Shown: positions 17,164-27,109 of the stretch, one piece after another
Layout of the letters: the number at the start of each line of letters is the position of its first letter
How positions within the stretch are numbered: the first letter of the stretch is position 1
Assembly (NCBI GenBank): GCA_046309355.1
Contig: JBKCPL010000072.1
Span: 1-37,611 of the forward strand
Direction of reading: 5' to 3'
DNA from: CAYSBE01 sp046309355
Lineage (GTDB): Bacteria; Bacteroidota; Bacteroidia; UKL13-3
Length of the DNA stretch: 37,611 nucleotides
The notes under the pieces: model-generated
Seen by the model: the letters and a program-made list of their open reading frames with translations, nothing else
What the model was told of the DNA's origin: nothing
Database searches by the model: none
Translations under genes and position numbers: made by a program

Positions 17164-18369
17164 CTAAAATTTTTCCCCAGAGAAACTGCGAATACGTGTA
17201 ACCAAATAAATGGTAAACAATGCCGACACAATGGATATAACTCCAACCCAATTGTAGTTCAAAAGCATTCCATTAGGCGTTTTTACAATTATGAGTCCGG
17301 CTACATAAGCAGCTAATCCGGCACACAATTGCTGCATTGAAGATACTATGCTCATAAAACTTCCACGGTTCTTCGGGTCAACAGTTGCTGTAACCATTGC
17401 CTGAGCAGGTATAAAGCGCCCTCCCGACATCACAAAAAACACGGTTGTAATGCTCAATGCCACCCACAAGGGTACCTGCCATAGGTGTGTGATAAAGAAT
17501 ACCGGTATACAATTAATGAGTACGAACCATTGAAATACTTTTCGTTTGCCTGCACGGTCAGCTAATTTGCCTATGAGTGGTGATGCAACTATATTTAAGG
17601 CTCCGCCAAAAAAGTAAATATATGTAAGTTGATGTTCACTAAATCCAACATTGGCAACCATGTACGGACTTAAAAAAGGTATGATGGAAAAGTGACCAAA
17701 CATAAGAACCATCATCAGGGTTAAAGCCTTGCGCTGATTGGCATTTGAGGTAATGTTGGTAATAACCTGTTTGACACTTATGGTTTGGCTATGCTGTACA
17801 TGACCGCTCATACTTGGAACAAACTTCCATATCAGGTAACTAACCGGCATGGCCAACACTCCTAAAAACAAAAAGGGTGCATGCCATGTGAGTTCAGTAG
17901 CAATAAAGAGGCCGAAAGGAACACCAAATACAGACGCTATGGAGAATGCGGCCATCACAAAACCCATTGCCTGACCTCTACGTTCAAAAGGTATTACATC
18001 GCCCACAATAGCCAGTATAACTGCTCCCAGCACACCTCCGAACAAGCCGGTAAAAATGCGTGCGGCCAGCAAGGCGTAATAATCGGCTGCGAGTCCGCAT
18101 GCGAATGTTCCCAGCAAAAATCCGGCATACAATAGTTGCAAAAATCGTTTTCTGTCGAAACGGTCAATCATAAATGCGGTGAAAAATCCGGATATGCCTG
18201 CGCTAAGTGTGTAGGAAGAAACCACCAGACCAAATTGCTGCGGAGTAATCTGAAACATGCGCATCAATTGAGGCCCCAGTGGCATCATAATCATAAAATC
18301 CATGATATTGGTAAAGTTTATGGCAGCAAGAGTGATGAGCAGCAGGCGCTCCTGGGTTGTAGGTTTCAC
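17164..18369 (-). CDS. MFS transporter, drug/sugar efflux type
   Basis: The 401-residue protein has about 12 transmembrane segments and the motif-A-like loop DRFDRKRFL between TM2 and TM3, with a second-half counterpart GKLADRAGKRK. The substrate cannot be inferred. The start is GTG at 18369; the next candidate ATG codons fall inside TM1. A short box resembling a -7 element (TAACATTG, 18374-18381) ends four bases before it. The gene stands alone between lhgO and mpl. Confidence 0.9.
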   Translation of the reverse strand: MKPTTQERLLLITLAAINFTNIMDFMIMMPLGPQLMRMFQITPQQFGLVVSSYTLSAGISGFFTAFMIDRFDRKRFLQLLYAGFLLGTFACGLAADYYALLAARIFTGLFGGVLGAVILAIVGDVIPFERRGQAMGFVMAAFSIASVFGVPFGLFIATELTWHAPFLFLGVLAMPVSYLIWKFVPSMSGHVQHSQTISVKQVITNITSNANQRKALTLMMVLMFGHFSIIPFLSPYMVANVGFSEHQLTYIYFFGGALNIVASPLIGKLADRAGKRKVFQWFVLINCIPVFFITHLWQVPLWVALSITTVFFVMSGGRFIPAQAMVTATVDPKNRGSFMSIVSSMQQLCAGLAAYVAGLIIVKTPNGMLLNYNWVGVISIVSALFTIYLVTRIRSFSGEKF

Positions 18370-18373
18370 GTTG

Positions 18374-18381
18374 CAATGTTA
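18374..18381 (-). promoter_or_regulatory. Putative -7 box ending 4 bases before the MFS GTG start
   Basis: TAACATTG on the minus strand matches five of six fixed positions of TAnnTTTG. A TTG lies 15 bases further upstream, closer than the usual -33 spacing. Weak on its own; it is part of a repeated arrangement in the window. Confidence 0.25.
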
Positions 18382-18427
18382 ATCAGAAATTAGGAACAAG
18401 GTGTATAAAATATGCGCACACATGTAC

Positions 18428-19765
18428 TTAAAATGTGAGCGTCATTCCGTCAAATGTTCCTGAACTCATCAGCAACATATTCTCCTGTCCGGTGTAGTGC
18501 TCCAACAAGTATTTGTACATTCGGTTTTTATCGGTAAATACCTGCACACCGTCCCCAAATGCCTGTGCCACTTCATCTTCATTCAGCATGGGCATTTTTT
18601 TCATCTCTAGTGCATGTTTGCTAAATAAAACCGCCTTTACATCTGCTGCGTGCATACTTCCTGCGTAATGTGGCAAAAACGCTTTGTTCAGGCTGCTGTA
18701 TGTATGCAACTCGTATGCAGCAATAAGCTTGCGTTCAGGGTATAACTGACGTGCTGCCTCGATGGTGGCTTTAAGTTTTGACGGTGCATGGGCAAAATCC
18801 CTGTAAATAATGCTCGTGTCTGTTTGCTTTAATACTTCCAGGCGCTTGGCAGTTCCCTTAAAACCTGCAATGGCTTCATAAAATTGACTCCGGCTTATGC
18901 CGGCTTCCTCACAGGCGTGGCAAGCAGCCATCATGTTTTGTAAATTGTGTTTACCGAACACCTGCAGCGGTATTTCTTCACCCGCTTCGGTTATCAGTAA
19001 CAGCTGTCCATTTTGTACACGGTGTGCAGGTGTATGGTATGGGATTTTACGTGCCCGGCACGGAGTTAGCTCACAAAGTCGCTTTACTTCAGGGTCATCG
19101 GCACAATAAATGAGTGCACCGCCTTCAGGAAGCTGACGTATAAAAAGTTCAAACTGCTCTACATAATTTTCATAAGTCGGAAAAACATTGATATGATCCC
19201 ATGCAATACCGGTGATAATTCCTACATGTGCGTGGTACAAGTGAAACTTGGGACGCAGGTCAATAGCTGAACTCAAATACTCATCTCCTTCAAATACGGC
19301 CAGGCTTGCTTCTTCCGACAATCCAACCATAGTATCAAAACCATCTATTACGGAACCTACCAGGTAATCAAACGTATGCTTATGGTAGTTTAATACATGT
19401 AAAATCATTGCGGTGGTACTGGTTTTACCGTGGCTACCTCCTACCACAATTCGTTTTTTATGGCGGGTTTGCTCATACATGTATTCGGGAAATGAGTAGA
19501 TACGAACACCCAGTTGTTGAGCTTTCAGCAATTCGGGATTGTCTTTGCGTGCATGCATTCCCAAAACCACCGCATCCAGGTCAGTCGTAATTCGATTTTC
19601 ATCCCAGCCCATCTTTTCAGGTAATAGTCCCTTGGCCTTTAAGCGAGAAAATGCCGGCTCATAAATTTCATCATCGCTTCCTGAAACATGAAAACCTTTG
19701 TTGTGCAATGCCAGAGCCATGTTGTGCATAACTGCACCTCCAATAGAAATAAAATGTATACGCAT
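18428..19765 (-). CDS. mpl: UDP-N-acetylmuramate:L-alanyl-gamma-D-glutamyl-meso-diaminopimelate ligase
   Basis: Mpl attaches recycled murein tripeptide to UDP-MurNAc, returning it to peptidoglycan synthesis. The 445-residue protein has the Mur-ligase N-terminal Rossmann segment HFISIGGAVMHNMALAL, the ATP-binding loop GSHGKTST at residues 110-117, and the Mpl-type central segment FEGDEYLSSAIDLRPKFHLY. The GSDDEIYEP segment also favours Mpl over MurC. No other recycling gene is adjacent. Confidence 0.93.
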   Translation of the reverse strand: MRIHFISIGGAVMHNMALALHNKGFHVSGSDDEIYEPAFSRLKAKGLLPEKMGWDENRITTDLDAVVLGMHARKDNPELLKAQQLGVRIYSFPEYMYEQTRHKKRIVVGGSHGKTSTTAMILHVLNYHKHTFDYLVGSVIDGFDTMVGLSEEASLAVFEGDEYLSSAIDLRPKFHLYHAHVGIITGIAWDHINVFPTYENYVEQFELFIRQLPEGGALIYCADDPEVKRLCELTPCRARKIPYHTPAHRVQNGQLLLITEAGEEIPLQVFGKHNLQNMMAACHACEEAGISRSQFYEAIAGFKGTAKRLEVLKQTDTSIIYRDFAHAPSKLKATIEAARQLYPERKLIAAYELHTYSSLNKAFLPHYAGSMHAADVKAVLFSKHALEMKKMPMLNEDEVAQAFGDGVQVFTDKNRMYKYLLEHYTGQENMLLMSSGTFDGMTLTF

Positions 19766-19919
19766 AGTGGGTATTTGTGAAACAAATTAAATGGCCGAAC
19801 ACATTGGGTGTAAATGTATTTATGAACAACTGGCGGGTAGTATGTCAGCGAATGGTTGAATTTGCTGCTCATATTGATTGAATATGTAGGTATATACGTA
19901 ATTTCACAGCCTATTACCT

Positions 19920-20516
19920 ATGAAAAATAATATTCTGATTGTTTTTGCTCATCCGCTGTATGAGAAGTCGAGAATTCACTCAGCGCTGATTTCGAAAGCG
20001 AATTCATATCCCGAGTGGAAGCTACACGACTTGTATCAACTTTATCCCGACTTTAATATTGACATAGAGGCGGAGCAACAGTTGCTACGGAATACCGATT
20101 TAATCGTATGGCAACATCCGGTCTACTGGTATAGTATACCACCATTACTCAAGCAGTGGATTGATCTCGTGTTTACTTTCGGATGGGCATACGGCAAAAA
20201 TGGAAACGCGTTACAGGGAAAATATTTACTTCAGTGTATGAGCTCGGGCGGCAAGCAGGAAGCTTACCAAACCGGTGGACGAAACATGCACACTTTACGT
20301 GAATTCATGGCACCACATGAGCAAACAGCCCGGCTATGCCAGCTAACATATCTACCACCTTTTGCAGTGCATGGAACACACGCATTGAGCACTACCGAAA
20401 TAAACGAACATGCCGACAATTGGGTTAGGATACTTAAAGACCTTAGTGAAACAGACTTGAAAACAGTTAACTGGGATAACTTGGTGTATATAAACAACTG
20501 GAAAAAGGAGAACTAA
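19920..20516 (+). CDS. NAD(P)H quinone oxidoreductase, KefF-like ancillary flavoprotein
   Basis: The 198-residue flavodoxin-fold protein of the NQO1/MdaB/KefF family has AHPLYEKSRIHSAL near the N-terminus and WQHPVYWYSIPPLLKQWIDL (about 63-82), followed by GWAYGKNG. In enterobacteria KefF binds the KTN domain of KefC and activates it. Here it ends 2 bases before a KefC-type antiporter gene, which supports the same partnership. No kefF symbol is given because orthology is not proven. Confidence 0.88.
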   Translation: MKNNILIVFAHPLYEKSRIHSALISKANSYPEWKLHDLYQLYPDFNIDIEAEQQLLRNTDLIVWQHPVYWYSIPPLLKQWIDLVFTFGWAYGKNGNALQGKYLLQCMSSGGKQEAYQTGGRNMHTLREFMAPHEQTARLCQLTYLPPFAVHGTHALSTTEINEHADNWVRILKDLSETDLKTVNWDNLVYINNWKKEN

Positions 20517-20518
20517 CT

Positions 20519-22396
20519 ATGGAAGGTAACTTTTTGGAACAAGCCCTTATATTTTTAACTGCAGCCGTACTATGCGTTCCACTTGCTAAAAAGCTAGGCA
20601 TGGGATCAGTACTCGGCTACCTGCTGGCTGGAGTTATTATTGGTCCTTATGCACTGGGCTTTGTTGGCGATGAAGGCACGGATATTATGCATGCTGCTGA
20701 ATTTGGTGTTGTCATGATGCTTTTCTTAATAGGGCTGGAACTCGAACCTTCGCATTTCTGGCAGATGCGAAAAAGTATTCTTGGACTTGGTAGTATGCAG
20801 GTAATTTTAACCATCGTTATTACCGGAACGGCTGCGTTTGCATTGTTTGATTTGGATTATGCTGCGGTGCTGGCCGCTTGCATGGGATTAGCCATGTCAT
20901 CCACAGCCATTGTATTGCAAACTTTAAAAGAGAAAGGAATCAGCGGTTCTTCAAGCGGTCAGGCATCATTCTCGGTTTTATTATTTCAGGATATCATGGT
21001 TATACCTGTATTGGCATTTTTACCCTTACTGGCAACCAGCGAGTATGCGCGTAATACAGGTTACGGACAAAATTTGTTGCATGGCATGCCCGTTTGGCTA
21101 CAAACAGGTATCATTCTGACGTCAATTGCATCTATATATTTTGCAGGTCGTTATGTGTTCATACCTCTCATGCGCGTTATTGCACGTACTCGCTTACACG
21201 AAATGTTTACTGCCACTGCTCTTTTACTCGTCATTGCGGTCGCTTATTTAATGCAACTCGTGGGTATGAGTCCTGCACTTGGCGCATTTTTGGCAGGTGT
21301 GGTTTTGGCCAATAGCGAGTTCAGGCATGAACTGGAGAGTGACCTCGATCCGTTCAAGGGCTTGCTGCTCGGTTTGTTTTTTGTGGGAGTAGGTGCAACC
21401 ATGAATCTGAAACTGATTACCGGAAGCGCACCAACTGTATTTGGATTAGTCATGCTTATCATGACAATTAAAGCAGCTGTACTTTTTGTAACCGGAAAAG
21501 TATTTGGCATCAAACACGATCAAAATATGTTATTCGCCATCATACTCTCGCAGGTAGGTGAATTTGCTTTTATCATATTTTCATTCAGCAATCAGTTAGG
21601 TATTTTTGATAACCACACGAATGAATTGCTGATGGCAGTAACGGCATTGAGCATGACTATTACCCCTATTCTGTTAGTGGTATATGAACGTATTCTGGTT
21701 CCTTATTTTGGCATAAAAGAACACGTAGAAGAACGTGAAGCCGATACGATTGACCAACAGCACGATGTTATTATAGCTGGTTTCGGGCATTTTGGAAGCA
21801 CCATTGGGCGCTTTTTGAGGGCCAATCACATCGAAGCTACGATTTTAGATAACGACAGCGACCGTGTAGATATGCTGCGTAAAATGGGATTTAATGTGTA
21901 CTACGGTGACGCCACGCGGGTATCGCTTTTAAAGGCTGCAGGAGCTGAAAAAGCACGTATACTCATTGCTGCGATTGACCACCCGGAAACCAACCTTAAA
22001 CTCATAAAAAAAGTAAAAAAACATTTTCCCAACTTACGCATCATGGCCAGAGCACGAAACCGTTTCGATGCGTATGATCTTATAGATGAAGAAGTAAAAA
22101 AGATTTACCGTGAAACGCTTTACACATCGGTATACATGGCCATTGATGTGCTGAAAGAACTTGGCTTTAGAAGTTATACTGCTACACGTAAGGGTTTCGA
22201 GTTTATTAAATACGATGAACAGGCACTGGAAAAACTAGCCAGACATAGGCACGACATGAAAGATTATATTTTGAATGTGCGTGAACAAATTGAACAACAA
22301 GAAAAAATGCTTCAGGATGAGTTATACCTTAATTTAAGCATTGACGACCATTCGTGGGACAGTGAACCTTTGCGACAGGCAGTTACCGGAAAGTAA
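20519..22396 (+). CDS. KefC-type monovalent cation:proton antiporter (CPA2) with RCK/KTN domain
   Basis: The 625-residue protein has about 12 transmembrane segments (residues 5-390) with the CPA2 signature GYLLAGVIIGPYALG, and a loop HELESDLDPFKGLLLGLFFV closely resembling the KefC regulatory loop. It is followed by a KTN (RCK-N) nucleotide-binding domain from residue 415 (IIAGFGHFGSTIGRFL, then LDNDSDRVDMLRKMG). E. coli KefC has GFGRFG at this place; here Arg is replaced by His424. The last ~70 residues are charged. In E. coli, KefC effluxes potassium when glutathione adducts appear; the gating ligand here is uncertain. Confidence 0.92.
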   Translation: MEGNFLEQALIFLTAAVLCVPLAKKLGMGSVLGYLLAGVIIGPYALGFVGDEGTDIMHAAEFGVVMMLFLIGLELEPSHFWQMRKSILGLGSMQVILTIVITGTAAFALFDLDYAAVLAACMGLAMSSTAIVLQTLKEKGISGSSSGQASFSVLLFQDIMVIPVLAFLPLLATSEYARNTGYGQNLLHGMPVWLQTGIILTSIASIYFAGRYVFIPLMRVIARTRLHEMFTATALLLVIAVAYLMQLVGMSPALGAFLAGVVLANSEFRHELESDLDPFKGLLLGLFFVGVGATMNLKLITGSAPTVFGLVMLIMTIKAAVLFVTGKVFGIKHDQNMLFAIILSQVGEFAFIIFSFSNQLGIFDNHTNELLMAVTALSMTITPILLVVYERILVPYFGIKEHVEEREADTIDQQHDVIIAGFGHFGSTIGRFLRANHIEATILDNDSDRVDMLRKMGFNVYYGDATRVSLLKAAGAEKARILIAAIDHPETNLKLIKKVKKHFPNLRIMARARNRFDAYDLIDEEVKKIYRETLYTSVYMAIDVLKELGFRSYTATRKGFEFIKYDEQALEKLARHRHDMKDYILNVREQIEQQEKMLQDELYLNLSIDDHSWDSEPLRQAVTGK

Positions 22397-22483
22397 TTAT
22401 TTATATTCTGTTCGTGTAGGAAAACAATGTAAACTTGCAGGATAGAAAAGGCTAAATCGAGCCTGAATGACTACATAAAATAT

Positions 22484-24511
22484 ATGCAATTTCAACTCAC
22501 TTCGCATTACACGCCCACCGGTGACCAGCCACAGGCTATAAAAGGCTTGATTGATGGAATAATGCGTGGTGACAAGGCGCAAGTACTGCTGGGGGTGACA
22601 GGTTCAGGAAAAACATTTACTGTAGCCAATGTTATAGAAAAGGTACAGCGGCCTACACTCATCATCAGTCACAACAAAACACTGGTAGCTCAGCTATACG
22701 GTGAGTTCAAGCAATTTTTTCCTGATAATGCCGTAGAATATTTTGTTTCATACTACGACTACTATCAACCTGAGGCATATATCCCTTCGAGCAATACTTA
22801 CATTGAAAAAGATTTAAATATCAATGAAGAGATTGAGAAAATGAGGCTCAAAACGACCTCTTCGCTATTGTCGGGTCGCAGAGATGTGATTGTGGTTGCC
22901 TCGGTAAGCTGCATATACGGGGCGGGTAACCCCAAAGACTACGAAAGCAGCATCATACGGCTGCATCGTGGACAAAAAATAGCACGTAACACTGTTTTAT
23001 ATGCGCTTGTAGATTCACTCTATTCAAGAACTACAGCCGACTTTGGTCGTGGGAATTTCCGTGTTAAAGGAGATGTGCTGGATATCTATCCGGCCTATGC
23101 AGATTTTGCATTCCGTATCACCTTTTTTGGAAATGAAATAGAAACGATTGACATAATCGATCCGGTATCGGGGCGCAAAATGGAATCCACTTCGGATATC
23201 GCTATTTTTCCTGCCAATATTTATGTTACTCCAAAAGATCAGTTGAACAGAGCCATACATGAGATACAAGATGACCTGACCGCTCAGCTCGACTATTTTA
23301 AGTCTCTGGGAAAATTCCTGGAGGCCAAGCGCCTGGAAGAACGGACCAATTTTGATATGGAGATGATGCGTGAGTTGGGTTACTGCAACGGCATCGAAAA
23401 TTACTCACGCTACATGGACAAAAGAAAGCCCGGTGACCGACCATTCTGCTTGCTCGATTATTTTCCAAAAGATTTTCTGCTAGTCATTGATGAAAGCCAT
23501 GTAACAGTTCCACAAATCAGGGGCATGTACGGAGGCGATCGTTCAAGGAAAGAGAATCTTGTAGAATATGGATTTCGGTTGCCATCGGCACTGGATAATC
23601 GTCCGTTGAAATTCAATGAGTTCGAATCCATGGTGGGACAAACCATTTACGTAAGTGCTACACCTGCCGAATATGAGATACGTGAAGCAGAAGGTGTGGT
23701 GGTACAACAAATCATTCGTCCGACCGGATTGCTGGATCCGCCTATTGAAATTCGTCCCTGCGTGAATCAGGTAGATGATTTGCTGGATGAAATTGACCTT
23801 ATTGTTAAACAGGGTGATCGGGTGTTGGTAACGACTCTAACCAAACGTATGGCAGAGGAACTCACGAAGTACCTGACCAAATTGAATATCAAATCCCGTT
23901 ACATACACAGTGAGGTAAAAACGCTGGAACGGGTGGAGATTTTACGCGACTTGCGTTTGGGAAAATTTGATGTGCTGGTGGGTGTAAACCTGCTGCGTGA
24001 AGGGTTGGATTTACCGGAAGTATCGCTTGTTGCCATTATGGATGCCGACAAAGAAGGATTTTTACGCAGCGAAAGTTCACTTACACAAACCATAGGTAGG
24101 GCTGCTCGTAATGAAAGAGGCAAAGTAATAATGTATGCTGATAAAATTACGGATAGCATGCGTAAGACGATAGAGGACAACGAACGCAAACGTGAAAAGC
24201 AAATAGCCTATAATATTCAGCATAATATCACACCACGAACCATTCGTAAATCGACAGATGAAATCATGAAACAAACATCGGTTGCTGATGCGAATCAGTC
24301 GGCTGATGTTACTTACTATGTTGAACCGGAAGAGATTCAGCTGGCCGCTGATCCTGTTGTACAAATGCTAAGCAAACCCAAGCTTGAAAAAATGATAGCG
24401 GAGACTGAAAAGAAAATGCTAAAAGCTGCCCGCGACATGGAATTTATGGATGCCGCCCGTCTTCGGGATGAACTGTTCCTACTGAAGAAGCAGCTGGAAG
24501 AAATGAATTAG
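22484..24511 (+). CDS. uvrB: Excinuclease ABC subunit B
   Basis: UvrB is the damage-verifying helicase-like subunit of nucleotide excision repair. The 675-residue length is normal. The Walker A loop GVTGSGKT is at residues 37-44 and the DNA-clamping beta-hairpin YYDYYQPEAY at 90-99. The DESH box is near residue 335, motif VI-like QTIGRAARN lies near 535, and the C-terminal UVR helix pair ends LRDELFLLKKQLEEMN. A weak -7-like TAAACTTG is at 22430-22437. It converges on the saccharopine dehydrogenase gene, 15 bases away. Confidence 0.98.
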   Translation: MQFQLTSHYTPTGDQPQAIKGLIDGIMRGDKAQVLLGVTGSGKTFTVANVIEKVQRPTLIISHNKTLVAQLYGEFKQFFPDNAVEYFVSYYDYYQPEAYIPSSNTYIEKDLNINEEIEKMRLKTTSSLLSGRRDVIVVASVSCIYGAGNPKDYESSIIRLHRGQKIARNTVLYALVDSLYSRTTADFGRGNFRVKGDVLDIYPAYADFAFRITFFGNEIETIDIIDPVSGRKMESTSDIAIFPANIYVTPKDQLNRAIHEIQDDLTAQLDYFKSLGKFLEAKRLEERTNFDMEMMRELGYCNGIENYSRYMDKRKPGDRPFCLLDYFPKDFLLVIDESHVTVPQIRGMYGGDRSRKENLVEYGFRLPSALDNRPLKFNEFESMVGQTIYVSATPAEYEIREAEGVVVQQIIRPTGLLDPPIEIRPCVNQVDDLLDEIDLIVKQGDRVLVTTLTKRMAEELTKYLTKLNIKSRYIHSEVKTLERVEILRDLRLGKFDVLVGVNLLREGLDLPEVSLVAIMDADKEGFLRSESSLTQTIGRAARNERGKVIMYADKITDSMRKTIEDNERKREKQIAYNIQHNITPRTIRKSTDEIMKQTSVADANQSADVTYYVEPEEIQLAADPVVQMLSKPKLEKMIAETEKKMLKAARDMEFMDAARLRDELFLLKKQLEEMN

Positions 24512-24526
24512 TCACTCGCCTTCTAT

Positions 24527-25849
24527 TTATTGCTCATCCATAAATACGATACCATACTTTTTTAATTCATCCAATACAGGCTCGTAGAGTTCTGCATGAA
24601 TTGGAATCTGCACACCGGAACCGCGAAGTTTACCCTCCAGCAAAAGTCTGGCAGCTATGCCCATTGGCAAACCCACCGTTTTTGCCATAGCCGTAAGTTG
24701 TTCGTTTTCGCCTTTTACCACCAGCGATGACTCGTGTATTTTCAACTGGCCGTTGATTTCATACTGTATGCTGTGAAGCATGACAATCTGATCTAAGTCG
24801 CCTTTGTTTAATTTCCATTTCTGCTGAAGCAGTAGTTGAAGTATTTGTGCCGGAGTACCTTCACGTATAGCTATGGGCTCATCTGCAAAAAGCCCAAGCC
24901 AATACAATTTACTGAATGATTCACTGCTTTGTGAAATACTCAGAAAGTCACACACACGCTGCTCCAGTTTGTTCAAATCACTTCCTGGTGTAAATGCACT
25001 CAGCAGTTGACGATAAGTTAAGCGGTGTGCATCTTTGACGGCAAATGTATCGTCTGTTAACCCCAGCCTAACTAAGTGATTCCAGCTTGAACAGTATCCG
25101 TTAATGCGAAGTGTGCCACGTAAAACAGTGTGTGAACTTTCAATGCCGTACGGTTTTATGTAACTCAATGAATCACGGTTGGCATAGCCTTCATATGCTG
25201 TGCCCTGCACCTTCACCGACTGTGTTTGTGTAAATATGCGTGAAGGAGGAATGTACTTCAATTCTCCATTTTCCATATAAGCTGCTGTAGCTTGCCCTGC
25301 TAAAACAACATTGCGCGGATTCCACGTAAACTTGTAGTGCCATGGATTATTATCAAATTCGGGAGCAATAAGCCCTCCTGTATAGGAACGGAATGATTTA
25401 ACAACACCTCCATCTTTTTGTATACGATGTATCAACTGCATGGCACTCATGTGATCTATGCCGGGATCTAGTCCTGCCTCGTTAAGCAGCAAAACATTTG
25501 CCTTTATAGCTTCTGTATGCAATTCACGCATTTCATCCGTAACGTACGATGCCGTTATTAAATTTCGTTTGTGCTCAATACAGGCTTTTGCCACACGCAC
25601 ATGCAACGCAGGAGGCATTAATGAAATAACTACATCGTGCTCTTTTACCAGCAGCGAAAGTTCATACACATCATTAACATCAATTGCTACGGCCTGTGCG
25701 TTTGTAAAGCCCGTCACTTTTTGCTGTGCAGCCTCTGCACTTGAATCAGCAACCGTTATGTATAAATTTCCGGATTGTGCGTGCTTCAGCAGATAGTGAA
25801 TAAGATAGGAAGAAGACAATCCGGCCCCTAGTACAAGAATTCTTTGCAT
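24527..25849 (-). CDS. Saccharopine dehydrogenase (L-glutamate-forming, Lys9-like)
   Basis: The 440-residue NAD(P)-dependent enzyme starts with the Rossmann motif LVLGAGLSSSYLIHYLL (about 5-21). It has the family segments ISLMPPALHVRVAKACI and NEAGLDPGIDHMSAM, and the C-terminal domain typical of the Lys9 branch. Lys9 enzymes form or cleave saccharopine at the aminoadipate semialdehyde side of lysine metabolism. Members in Bacteroidota probably act in lysine degradation, but no partner (such as a LKR domain) is nearby, so the direction is open. Confidence 0.88.
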   Translation of the reverse strand: MQRILVLGAGLSSSYLIHYLLKHAQSGNLYITVADSSAEAAQQKVTGFTNAQAVAIDVNDVYELSLLVKEHDVVISLMPPALHVRVAKACIEHKRNLITASYVTDEMRELHTEAIKANVLLLNEAGLDPGIDHMSAMQLIHRIQKDGGVVKSFRSYTGGLIAPEFDNNPWHYKFTWNPRNVVLAGQATAAYMENGELKYIPPSRIFTQTQSVKVQGTAYEGYANRDSLSYIKPYGIESSHTVLRGTLRINGYCSSWNHLVRLGLTDDTFAVKDAHRLTYRQLLSAFTPGSDLNKLEQRVCDFLSISQSSESFSKLYWLGLFADEPIAIREGTPAQILQLLLQQKWKLNKGDLDQIVMLHSIQYEINGQLKIHESSLVVKGENEQLTAMAKTVGLPMGIAARLLLEGKLRGSGVQIPIHAELYEPVLDELKKYGIVFMDEQ

Positions 25850-25867
25850 AAAATACCTGGTTAGCGG

Positions 25868-25900
25868 TTGCTAATCTAAACTGATTTTTTTGTAATCTTG
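25868..25900 (+). promoter_or_regulatory. Putative promoter of cdd: TTG, 22-base spacer, TAATCTTG
   Basis: TTG at 25868-25870 and TAATCTTG at 25893-25900 have typical -33/-7 spacing (22 bases between). The -7 box ends four bases before the cdd ATG, so transcription would begin at or next to the start codon. Confidence 0.45.
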
Positions 25901-25904
25901 GAGT

Positions 25905-26399
25905 ATGACGAAAGAAATATCGAGGGTGAGTACAGTATATGTCTACAACTCAGCAGATGAACTGGATAATGAAGACAAGGCGTTACTGGCTGAAGCTAAG
26001 AAAGCAGTTGAAACAGCGTATGCTCCGTACTCTAAATTCAGGGTTGGTTGTGCACTTAAGCTGGCAAACGGTGTTATTATTCATGGAAGCAATCAGGAGA
26101 ATGTGGCTTATCCATCAGGTTTATGTGCCGAGCGAGTGGCTATGTTTTATGCGGGTTCAAGCCATCCGGGTATTGCAATTGAACGCATCGCTATAACCGC
26201 CCAATCAGGCACATTTGACTTAAACGAACCTGTAACCAGTTGCGGTGCCTGCCTGCAAAGTATGCTGGAGTATGAAAACAGGCAGCAACACCCCATGAGG
26301 ATTATACTTCAGGGCAAAACAGGACAAATTTTAGTTGCAAACGGTTTGCAAACATTTATGCCCTTTCAATTTAACCGTGACGAACTAAAAAACGAGTGA
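25905..26399 (+). CDS. cdd: Cytidine deaminase
   Basis: Cdd deaminates cytidine and deoxycytidine in pyrimidine salvage. The 164-residue protein has the zinc/catalytic motif CAE at Cys74-Glu76 and the second zinc pair Cys113 and Cys116 in TSCGACLQ. Substrate-site residues FRVGCAL and GSNQENVAYPSGLCAER are present. It has an N-terminal extension of about 25 residues before the core, as in eukaryote-like homotetrameric forms from Bacteroidota. The stop TGA is immediately followed by the ATG of the next gene, indicating coupling. Confidence 0.95.
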   Translation: MTKEISRVSTVYVYNSADELDNEDKALLAEAKKAVETAYAPYSKFRVGCALKLANGVIIHGSNQENVAYPSGLCAERVAMFYAGSSHPGIAIERIAITAQSGTFDLNEPVTSCGACLQSMLEYENRQQHPMRIILQGKTGQILVANGLQTFMPFQFNRDELKNE

Positions 26400-27029
26400 A
26401 TGCCACGATTGCCAATAGATGTAAATGACTATTTGATAAATGGCTGCGGTCGGTGTAAGCTTGGCGGAACACCTCAATGTAAAGTCCATTCCTGGCACAC
26501 CGAAATTCAAATGCTGCGCGGTATAGCGCTTAATTGTGGCTTGACAGAAGAAATTAAGTGGGGATCACCTTGCTATACGTATAATCAAAAAAATGTATTG
26601 ATGATTAGTGCGCTCAAAGAGAGTTGTGTTATCAGTTTTTTTAAGGGTGCAATGATAAAAGACTCTAATGAATTACTACAAAAAGCAGGAAAGAACTCTC
26701 ATGTCGGACGTATTATCCGATTTACGCAAGCTCAGGAAATTATTGCTAAACAGGATGTGCTTAAAGAACTCATACTTCAGGCCATTGAACTAGAAAAAAA
26801 GGGAGTAAAAACTGTACTTGAAAAACCGGTAAATACTGTGCCAGCTGAACTCGAAAAACGTTTTCAGGACATGCCTGAACTTAAAGTGGCATTTTATGCA
26901 CTTACACCAGGTCGACAGCGTGGCTATATTCTGCATATTTCCTCCGCTCAAAAATCAGCAACACGAGAATCGCGCATTGATAAATGCGTGCCGGATATTC
27001 TGGCGGGTAAAGGATTTCATGACTACTGA
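26400..27029 (+). CDS. YdeI family protein (DUF1801 plus OmdA-type domain)
   Basis: The 209-residue protein has a DUF1801-like first half (about 35-125, with EIKWGSPCYTYNQKNVLMI and VISFFKGA). The C-terminal half carries FYALTPGRQRGYILHISSAQ and ATRESRIDKCVPDILAGKG, the signature of the YdeI/OmpD-associated family. The function is unknown; no catalytic residues can be pointed to. It abuts cdd with no intervening base. The 80 bases between its stop and the convergent next gene show no clear hairpin. Confidence 0.88.
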   Translation: MPRLPIDVNDYLINGCGRCKLGGTPQCKVHSWHTEIQMLRGIALNCGLTEEIKWGSPCYTYNQKNVLMISALKESCVISFFKGAMIKDSNELLQKAGKNSHVGRIIRFTQAQEIIAKQDVLKELILQAIELEKKGVKTVLEKPVNTVPAELEKRFQDMPELKVAFYALTPGRQRGYILHISSAQKSATRESRIDKCVPDILAGKGFHDY

Positions 27030-27109
27030 CAAGAGCACATTCCAGCATTCGTCTATAACAATTTCGTGAAGAGTGTGCGTTACGAGCAAAAGCTTTAGCC
27101 TGCACTGCG

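Noticed and set aside
22430..22437. TAAACTTG as the uvrB promoter
   Set aside because: One mismatch and no -33 element at a fitting distance; kept only as a remark in the gene entry.
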